NCBI GenBank assembly: GCA_029884035.1
Contig: JAOUIM010000105.1
Span: 1 to 9,968, forward strand
Reading direction: 5' to 3'
DNA length: 9,968 nt
Source of the DNA: Aquincola sp.
GTDB taxonomy: Bacteria; Pseudomonadota; Gammaproteobacteria; Burkholderiales; Burkholderiaceae_C
Shown here: positions 1-4,673 of the stretch, one piece after another
Numbering within the stretch: the stretch's first letter is position 1
How the letters are laid out: each line of letters starts with the position of its first letter
Position numbers and translations under genes: made by a program
Notes under the pieces: model-generated
The model's database searches: none
What the model was told of the DNA's origin: nothing
Seen by the model: only the letters and a program-made list of their open reading frames with translations

Positions 1-442
1 CGGACACTGCGTCGACATCTGTCCCTCGGACATCATGCACATCGACAAGACCTATCGGCGCGCCTACAACATCGAGCCGAACATGTGCTGGGAGTGCTAC
101 TCCTGCGTGAAGGCCTGCCCGCAGCACGCGATCGACGTGCGCGGCTATGCCGACTTCGCCCCGCTGGGCCACAGCGTGCGCGTCGATCGCGACGAACGCA
201 AAGGCACGATCGCCTGGCGGATCAAGTTCCGCAACGGCACGGAGAAGAACTTCCTGTCGCCCATCACCACGAAGCCGTGGGGCGAGGCAATCCCCAAGCT
301 CTCGGAGGTTCCCGGGCCGAGCAAGGAAATGCGCGACGGCGAGTTGCTCTACAACGAGCCGAAATACATCCGCCTGGATGACGGCGGCCTGCGCACGCTC
401 GCGGCCGCAGGTCTCAAGCTCAAGATGGGGGTGACCTACTGA
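1..442 (+). CDS. aprB: Adenylylsulfate reductase beta subunit AprB (5' end missing)
   Basis: This is the iron-sulfur subunit of cytoplasmic dissimilatory APS reductase. It passes electrons between the FAD of AprA and an external acceptor. The reading frame is open from base 2 and no start is in the window, so roughly the first 15-25 residues are missing. Visible residues are the end of the first cysteine group (GHC...CP, codons 8-10 and 20-22) and a complete second group, CWEC-x2-C-x3-CP (bases 86-121), followed by the AprB-typical YADFAPLG segment. Together these fit a two-[4Fe-4S] ferredoxin-like domain. The Trp of CWEC (bases 89-91) is probably the residue described in the archaeal enzyme as bridging FAD and the nearest cluster. 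The remaining C-terminal half is the tail that wraps around AprA in known structures. The TGA stop shares one base with the aprA ATG, which indicates translational coupling. The identification is very secure; the direction of catalysis (sulfite oxidation) is inferred from the neighbouring soe genes. Confidence 0.96.
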   Translation, partial: GHCVDICPSDIMHIDKTYRRAYNIEPNMCWECYSCVKACPQHAIDVRGYADFAPLGHSVRVDRDERKGTIAWRIKFRNGTEKNFLSPITTKPWGEAIPKLSEVPGPSKEMRDGELLYNEPKYIRLDDGGLRTLAAAGLKLKMGVTY

Positions 443-2310
443 TGGCCTACGAAACGATCATCGAAGACGGCATCGATATTCTTGTCGTCGGTGCAGGCCT
501 TGGCGGCACGGGCGCCGCCTGGGAAGCGAGATTCTGGGGCCAGAACAAGAAGATCGTGATCGCCGAGAAGGCCAATATCGATCGCTCGGGTGCGGTCGCG
601 CAGGGTCTGTACGCGATCAACTGCTACATGGGCACGCGCTGGGGCGAGAACCAGCCCGAGGACCATGTGCGCTACGCGCGCATCGACCTGATGGGGATGG
701 TGCGCGAAGACCTGCTGTTCGACATGGCCCGTCACGTGGACTCCACGGTGCACCAGTTCGAGGAGTGGGGCCTGCCGATCATGAAGGACCCGAAGACCGG
801 GCGCTATCTGCGTGAAGGCCGGTGGCAGATCATGATCCACGGCGAGTCCTACAAGCCCATCGTGGCCGAGGCCGCCAAGAAGTCGGCCGACAAGGTCTTC
901 AACCGCATCTGCGTCACCCACCTCCTGATGGACGACAGCCGCGAGAACCGGGTGGCCGGCGCCGTCGGCTTCAACGTCCGCACGGGCAACTACCACGTCT
1001 TCAAGTCCAAGACCGTTATCTGCGGCGCCGGCGGTGCGTCCAACATCTTCAAGCCGCGCTCGGTGGGTGAAGGCTCGGGCCGCACCTGGTATGCGCCGTG
1101 GTCGTCCGCGTCCGCCTACGGCCTGATGATCAATGCCGGCGCCAAGATGACGCAGATGGAAAACCGCATCGTGCTGGCGCGATTCAAGGACGGTTATGGC
1201 CCGGTCGGCGCGTACTTCCTGCACCTGAAGACCTATACGCAAAACGGCCTGGGCGAAGAGTACGAATCGAAGTGGTTCCCCGAACTGCAGAAGATGGTCG
1301 GCAAGGAATACCTCGATCCAGAGGCTTCGCACCTGACGCACCGGCCGATCCCGACCTGCCTGCGCAACCACGCGTTGATCAGTGAAGTCAATGCCGGCCG
1401 CGGCCCGATTCACATGGTGACCATGCGCGCCTTCCAGGACCCGCACCTGGAGGAGGTCGGCTGGGAGAACTTCCTCGGCATGACCGTCGGCCAGGCGGTG
1501 CTCTGGGCCGCGACCGACGTGGACCCGAAGAACGAGAATCCCGAACTGACCACCTCCGAGCCCTATGTGATGGGCTCGCACGCGACCGGTTCGGGCGCCT
1601 GGTGCTCCGGCCCCGAGGACATCTCGCCGCCGGAGTACTTCTGGGGCTACAACCGCATGACGACCATCGAGGGCCTGTTCGGCGCCGGCGACGCGGTCGG
1701 CGGCACACCGCATGCCTTCTCGTCCGGCTCGTTCACAGAAGGGCGCCTGGCCGCGAAGGCCGCCTGCAAGTACATCGACGACGGCAAGGGCGAAGGCATC
1801 GTCGTGTCCGACGAGCAGATCAGGCGCCGCAAGGAAGAGATCTACAAGCCCCTGGAGCACTACCGGATCTACCGCAACGAGATCGTGGCGGGCGATGTCA
1901 ACCCGCACTACATCAACCCCAAGCAGGGCCTGGACCGCCTGCAGAAGCTGATGGACGAGTATTGCGGCGGCGTGACCGTCAACTACATGACCAACGAGAA
2001 GCTTCTGAACATCGGTCTGAAGAAGCTCAAGATCATGGAGGAAGACCTCGAGAGCCTGGCCGCCAAGGACATCCACGAGTTGCTGCGTGCATGGGAACTG
2101 AAGCATCGCCACCGTGCCGCCGAGTGCGTCACGCAGCACACGCTGTTCCGCAAGGAAACGCGTTGGCCCGGCTACTACTATCGGGGCGACGCGATGAAGG
2201 TGGACGACGCGAACTGGCATGTGCTGACGGTGTCGCGCCGCGATCCGAAGACGGGCGAATACACGATGGAGAAGGCGCCTTGTTATCACCTGGTCGGGGA
2301 TGAGAAGTAG
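442..2310 (+). CDS. aprA: Adenylylsulfate reductase alpha subunit AprA
   Basis: This is the catalytic FAD subunit (622 aa) of dissimilatory APS reductase. It interconverts APS and sulfite plus AMP; in sulfur oxidisers it forms APS from sulfite. The length is normal for the family and the gene looks intact. The N-terminus carries the dinucleotide-binding fold VVGAGLGGTGAA (Gly at 17, 19 and 22) with the acidic E42 ending the second strand. The AprA signature DRSGAVAQGLYAINC follows at about 47-61. Other family segments are ARFKDGYGPVG (substrate-channel Arg region, near 250), GTPHAFSSGSFTEGR with H424 in the expected catalytic-His position, and a C-terminal RHRAAECVTQHT...RWPGYYYRGD block. The ATG at 442 overlaps the aprB stop, and the fold begins 10 residues later, so the start is firm. 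There is no signal peptide, which fits a cytoplasmic enzyme. The 116-aa gene follows after 20 bases. Apr genes are known to have moved laterally among sulfur bacteria; a tree would be needed to place this one. Confidence 0.97.
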   Translation: MAYETIIEDGIDILVVGAGLGGTGAAWEARFWGQNKKIVIAEKANIDRSGAVAQGLYAINCYMGTRWGENQPEDHVRYARIDLMGMVREDLLFDMARHVDSTVHQFEEWGLPIMKDPKTGRYLREGRWQIMIHGESYKPIVAEAAKKSADKVFNRICVTHLLMDDSRENRVAGAVGFNVRTGNYHVFKSKTVICGAGGASNIFKPRSVGEGSGRTWYAPWSSASAYGLMINAGAKMTQMENRIVLARFKDGYGPVGAYFLHLKTYTQNGLGEEYESKWFPELQKMVGKEYLDPEASHLTHRPIPTCLRNHALISEVNAGRGPIHMVTMRAFQDPHLEEVGWENFLGMTVGQAVLWAATDVDPKNENPELTTSEPYVMGSHATGSGAWCSGPEDISPPEYFWGYNRMTTIEGLFGAGDAVGGTPHAFSSGSFTEGRLAAKAACKYIDDGKGEGIVVSDEQIRRRKEEIYKPLEHYRIYRNEIVAGDVNPHYINPKQGLDRLQKLMDEYCGGVTVNYMTNEKLLNIGLKKLKIMEEDLESLAAKDIHELLRAWELKHRHRAAECVTQHTLFRKETRWPGYYYRGDAMKVDDANWHVLTVSRRDPKTGEYTMEKAPCYHLVGDEK

Positions 2311-2330
2311 CAAGATCCCCGGGCACACGC

Positions 2331-2681
2331 GTGAACATCATTGAAAAGACGGACGAAGAGATCCTGGCCCTGGCCAAACCTTTGTGGCGCGACCTCGTCA
2401 AGTACTCGAACGAAGGCAGTTACGGGGAATTCGCCAGGAACTTTTCCAGTACGCTGGCCCGTGCCATGGACCAGGTGGTCGCGGGCCACCAGTTTGCGAA
2501 TAGCGACTTGGCGCGCAATCTGTCTGAAGAATTTGACTCGCTCGGCATCATTCGCCGGGGCGAGCATGTGACGGTTCTCTTCCGGCAGCGCAGCACCAAG
2601 AAGCCCGGCGAGTGGCTGGGCCGGCTTGTCCTCGGCTACGAGGACGGAAAGCTCAGGATCTTCGGTGCGTCCATCTTCTGA
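2331..2681 (+). CDS. Uncharacterised 116-aa protein downstream of aprA
   Basis: I do not recognise this small protein. It starts at a GTG 20 bases after aprA. No other start is available upstream because an in-frame TGA lies at 2301-2303. The first internal ATG (2466) would remove the first third, and no strong Shine-Dalgarno is seen. By eye, residues 6-26 and 40-68 look helical and amphipathic. Residues 78-87, 96-104 and 108-114 look like beta strands, ending in a GYEDGKLRIFGASIF segment. Two helices followed by strands closing on a W/K-L-x-I-F type strand recall small NTF2-like or cystatin-like domains, but this is only a resemblance. There is no cysteine, signal peptide or membrane segment, so it is probably a soluble cytoplasmic protein. 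Its position between aprA and an FKBP gene, with tight spacing on both sides, suggests co-transcription with aprBA and a possible accessory role in the assembly or use of APS reductase. Confidence 0.8.
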   Translation: MNIIEKTDEEILALAKPLWRDLVKYSNEGSYGEFARNFSSTLARAMDQVVAGHQFANSDLARNLSEEFDSLGIIRRGEHVTVLFRQRSTKKPGEWLGRLVLGYEDGKLRIFGASIF

Positions 2682-2683
2682 AC

Positions 2684-3211
2684 ATGTCATCGGGATCTGA
2701 AGTGAGCGAAGTCATCCGCGAGGGCAAGTTCGTCGAGCTGACCTACAAGGTGACCGACAGGAAATCGGGGCATGTGCTCACCCGGGTCGAGTTCCCGCTC
2801 GGCTATGTCCACGGTCACAATGAAATCCTCGCCCCGTCGGTCCATCGGGAGCTCGAGGGCAAGTCCGCTGGCGACGTCATCGAAGTGGCGATCGACGGCA
2901 ACCAGATCTTCGGCCCGAGGGACGAGTCGCTGGTTTTTTCCGATGCCCTCGAGAACGTCCCCGAGGAGTATCGGCAAGTCGGCACCTCCATCCTGATGGA
3001 GAACGACAAGGGTCAGACCCGCAGCTTTCTCGTGACGCAGATGGACGACGAGACGCTCACGGTCGACGGCAACAATCCGCTGTGCGGCAGGCAGGTCGTG
3101 TTCACGCTCGAGATACTGACCGTGCGCGACGCCACCGAGCCAGAGACAAAGGCGGGCGGAGCGATCCCTGCGGGAGCCGATGTCGACAGGTCGCTGTTGA
3201 GGCCTGTTTGA
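2684..3211 (+). CDS. SlyD-type FKBP peptidyl-prolyl cis-trans isomerase
   Basis: This is a predicted cytoplasmic FKBP-type prolyl isomerase and chaperone (175 aa from this start). The SlyD architecture is visible. Residues 13-83 form the first FKBP part, with PLGYVHGHNEILAPSVHRELEGKSAGD and the acidic DGNQIFGPRDESLV strand. Residues about 84-128 form the insert-in-flap chaperone domain. The FKBP closing strand VDGNNPLCGRQVVFTLEILTVRDA is at 127-150. Unlike E. coli SlyD there is no His- or Cys-rich metal-binding tail; the C-terminus is short and Ala/Gly/Pro-rich. The ATG at 2684 lies 2 bases after the previous stop but has no clear ribosome site. A GTG at 2702 has GGGA (2692-2695) at ideal spacing and would give 169 aa, so it is a serious alternative. 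The gene follows aprBA and the 116-aa gene with no room for a promoter. A role in folding an apr or other sulfur protein is inference from position. Confidence 0.88.
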   Translation: MSSGSEVSEVIREGKFVELTYKVTDRKSGHVLTRVEFPLGYVHGHNEILAPSVHRELEGKSAGDVIEVAIDGNQIFGPRDESLVFSDALENVPEEYRQVGTSILMENDKGQTRSFLVTQMDDETLTVDGNNPLCGRQVVFTLEILTVRDATEPETKAGGAIPAGADVDRSLLRPV

Positions 3212-3247
3212 GCGGCAACCCTCACTTCAACACTCGAAAGGCGACTC

Positions 3248-3409
3248 ATGAGCGATCAGAAGCAGCCCCCCACCAAGGTTCCTGACGGCCAATCGCGTTT
3301 CTTGACAACGCGACAGATGCCGCCGAACGAAAAGGGGTTCGTCGGTTACGAGACCGTCTGGGTCCCGTTCCAGAAGGAAGCCGAATACAAGACGCCGAAG
3401 CAGCCGTAG
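3248..3409 (+). CDS. Uncharacterised 53-aa protein
   Basis: A short reading frame of 53 codons starts at ATG 3248 and ends at TAG 3407-3409. It has a good Shine-Dalgarno, GAAAGG (3236-3241), 6 bases upstream. It lies 36 bases downstream of the FKBP gene on the same strand, so it is probably the last gene of the apr cluster. The peptide is hydrophilic and Pro/Lys/Gln-rich, starting MSDQKQPPTK and ending YKTPKQP. Its centre, MPPNEKGFVGYETVWVPFQK, is more aromatic and hydrophobic. There is no cysteine, no membrane segment and no signal peptide. It is unlikely to fold into a large domain alone and could be a small partner or tail-like peptide. No family is recognised. Support for coding comes from the ribosome site, position and codon choice; conservation in related genomes would settle it. 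Confidence 0.62.
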   Translation: MSDQKQPPTKVPDGQSRFLTTRQMPPNEKGFVGYETVWVPFQKEAEYKTPKQP

Positions 3410-3445
3410 GGGAGTTGTCGCGGCACGATCGGCGGCGCATGGCCC

Positions 3446-3468
3446 GCAAGCCCGCCTCGGGCGCTTGC
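3446..3468 (+). terminator. Stem-loop after the apr cluster, possible terminator
   Basis: GCAAG-CCCG (3446-3454) can pair with CGGG-CG-CTTGC (3458-3468) around a CCT loop. This gives 9 base pairs with a two-base bulge on the 3' side. It lies 37 bases past the stop of the 53-aa gene, where the apr transcript would be expected to end. No T-tract follows, so a classic intrinsic terminator is not shown. It may instead be an RNA-stabilising or Rho-associated structure. An 8-base direct repeat, GCATGGCC (3437-3444 and 3471-3478), flanks it. Confidence 0.35.
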
Positions 3469-3513
3469 ACGCATGGCCGCGCCTGCCAGGTGTGCCGCGC
3501 GGCGGTGGCCGGT

Positions 3514-3539
3514 GGAATAAGCATATAAGGTGATATTCC
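3514..3539 (+). promoter_or_regulatory. AT-rich inverted repeat upstream of the rhodanese gene, candidate operator or activated promoter
   Basis: In a very GC-rich gap, a 26-base AT-rich element is bounded by the inverted repeat GGAATA (3514-3519) and TATTCC (3534-3539). Inside it ATAAG occurs twice, 8 bases apart (3517-3521 and 3525-3529). The second overlaps TATAAG (3524-3529), a fair -10 box. No -35 box is seen at the right distance, which would fit an activator-dependent promoter. The ATAAG/ATTCC words resemble sites of LysR-type sulfur regulators such as CysB, but this is a resemblance from memory and not a match I can verify. The rhodanese start is 48 bases downstream. Confidence 0.4.
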
Positions 3540-3567
3540 GATCGGGCCGGCCGCCTGGGCCGACAAT

Positions 3568-3584
3568 GCGCTCCCACGGAGCGC
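3568..3584 (+). promoter_or_regulatory. Shine-Dalgarno of the rhodanese gene inside a perfect stem-loop
   Basis: GCGCTCC (3568-3574) and GGAGCGC (3578-3584) form a perfect 7-bp inverted repeat with a 3-base CAC loop. The right arm contains the ribosome site GGAG (3578-3581), 6 bases before the ATG at 3588. If the hairpin forms in the mRNA, the ribosome site would be hidden, so translation initiation may be controlled. It could also act simply as a 5' mRNA stabiliser. Confidence 0.5.
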
Positions 3585-3587
3585 ACC

Positions 3588-3977
3588 ATGGATCACCTGC
3601 ATCCCACCAAAGCGTACGAGATCATCAAGGACAGCCCGAACACGCTGCTGATCGACTGCCGTACCGAGGTCGAGTTCTTCTACGTCGGCCACCCGACCGA
3701 TGCGATCAACATCGAGTGGAACACGGCACCGGAATTCGAGGTCAATCCGCACTTTGCCGACCAGGTGCTGCGCATGGCGGGCCGCAAGGACCGTCCGATC
3801 ATCCTGATCTGTCGCAGCGGAAAGCGCTCGGTGGATGCGGGGCTGGAGCTCGAAAGGCACGGCTTTTCCAACGTCTCCAATGTGCTCGAGGGATTCGAAG
3901 GCGAACTCGACCACGAGCACCATCGCGGCAAGCTCGGCGGCTGGCGCAAGCACGGCCTGCCCTGGCGGCAAGTGTAG
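3588..3977 (+). CDS. Single-domain rhodanese-like sulfurtransferase
   Basis: This is a 129-aa cytoplasmic rhodanese-domain protein, expected to carry sulfane sulfur as a persulfide on its active-site cysteine. The domain fills the protein. It has LLIDCRTEVEFFYVGHPTDAINIEW near the N-terminus (about 20-44), then the active-site loop CRSGKRS with nucleophile C75. It ends in EGFEGELDHEHHRGKLGGWRKHGLPW, a C-terminal block I associate with stand-alone rhodaneses of proteobacteria. The six-residue loop after the Cys fits a sulfur substrate rather than an arsenate or phosphatase substrate. There is no signal peptide. The start ATG has GGAG 6 bases upstream, within a stem-loop. The 178-base upstream gap holds its own candidate promoter, so it is probably transcribed apart from the apr cluster. 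Its place between apr and soe genes suggests sulfur trafficking toward sulfite formation, but the partner protein is not known from this window. Confidence 0.95.
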   Translation: MDHLHPTKAYEIIKDSPNTLLIDCRTEVEFFYVGHPTDAINIEWNTAPEFEVNPHFADQVLRMAGRKDRPIILICRSGKRSVDAGLELERHGFSNVSNVLEGFEGELDHEHHRGKLGGWRKHGLPWRQV

Positions 3978-4004
3978 GCGCGGGCCGCGGCCGGGCGGGC
4001 GCCG

Positions 4005-4034
4005 GCCACACCGTGTCGAGCGACACCGTCTGGC
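4005..4034. terminator. Imperfect stem-loop between convergent genes, candidate bidirectional terminator
   Basis: GCCA-C-AC-C-GTGTCG, a 2-base AG centre, and CGACAC-C-GT-C-TGGC pair over 12 positions with two symmetric C-C mismatches (4005-4018 with 4021-4034). The innermost part, GTGTCG/CGACAC, is perfect. It lies in the 66-base gap between the stop of the rhodanese gene and the stop of the minus-strand pyrophosphohydrolase gene, so it could end transcription from both sides. No T-tract is present on either strand, so Rho-independent activity is not proven. Confidence 0.4.
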
Positions 4035-4043
4035 GGCCTCCCC

Positions 4044-4445
4044 CTATAGATCGGAGTACTTCTTCGCGTTGCCGCGTGCGCGGTCGATCGGGTACTTGCG
4101 CGCATTGGCGGCGAGCTTGCTGCGCACGGCCTCGTCCAGATCCACCTCCAGCACCGCGGCCAGACGCACCAGATACACGAGCACGTCGGCGATCTCGTCG
4201 CGAACACGGCGCGCGGTGGCAGGCTCGCGCGCCACCTCGCGCGAGGCCTCCTCGCTCAGCCACTGGAACAGCTCCACCAGCTCGCCGACCTCACCGGTCA
4301 GCGCCATCGTCAGGTTCTTCGGCGAGTGGAACGGCTCCCAGTCGCGTTCACGCGCGAACTGCCCGATCGCTGCCTGCAGCCCGGTCACATCGACCAGTGG
4401 CTGCCCGGCCGGGGCCGAGTGCGGCGGCGGCCGGCGCTGGCTCAC
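4044..4445 (-). CDS. MazG-type nucleotide pyrophosphohydrolase (dCTPase-like)
   Basis: This 133-aa all-alpha NTP pyrophosphohydrolase resembles RS21-C6/DCTPP1. The family cleaves non-canonical or excess (d)NTPs to the monophosphate and PPi. The metal-binding signature is present: E52-x2-E55 (with E58) in ALTGEVGELVELFQWL, then E84-x2-D87 in VRDEIADVLVYL. The family block RDWEPFHSPKNL (about 34-45) and NARKYPIDRARGNAKKYSDL at the end also fit. The first 17 residues (Arg/Pro-rich) are outside the domain. The GTG at 4445 has no clear ribosome site, and an in-frame stop lies 7 codons upstream. A start at the GTG for residue 20 is possible and would give a more usual length. The gene is convergent with the rhodanese and divergent from soeA. 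It is a housekeeping gene with no evident link to sulfur metabolism. Confidence 0.92.
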   Translation of the reverse strand: MSQRRPPPHSAPAGQPLVDVTGLQAAIGQFARERDWEPFHSPKNLTMALTGEVGELVELFQWLSEEASREVAREPATARRVRDEIADVLVYLVRLAAVLEVDLDEAVRSKLAANARKYPIDRARGNAKKYSDL

Positions 4446-4673
4446 GGGCGTCGGCGCATGGAGTCATCCATCCGCGAATCCTATCCGTGGTCGCCGCGCT
4501 CGAGGCGGGCCGGCGTATACCCCCAACGGGCAGGTCAGGCTACGCCCTAGCGGGAATAGACGCGCGCTGGCACCTCACGTCCAATCGCGCGACTTGCGCA
4601 CGCCGGGCGCAGTGGTCGTTTTGCCCTGCGCACGCAGAGCCGGCCCAGCCGACCACGATCTCGACCCAAGCCC
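4446..4673. promoter_or_regulatory. Divergent intergenic region between the pyrophosphohydrolase gene and soeA
   Basis: This 228-base gap must hold the promoter(s) for the soe operon and for the minus-strand gene. I see no convincing -35/-10 pair. Short palindromes are present: ATGGA-GTCA-TCCAT (4458-4471) near the minus-strand start, GTATAC (about 4516-4521), and CTGCG-CA-CGCAG (4626-4637) about 36 bases before soeA. Each is short enough to be chance in GC-rich DNA. The bases just before the soeA ATG lack a strong Shine-Dalgarno. Confidence 0.35.

Noticed and set aside
436..2328. Long open frame of 630 codons on the minus strand opposite aprA
   Set aside because: It is antisense to an intact, well-recognised aprA; its His/Arg/Val-rich product has no domain logic and arises from GC-rich codon bias.
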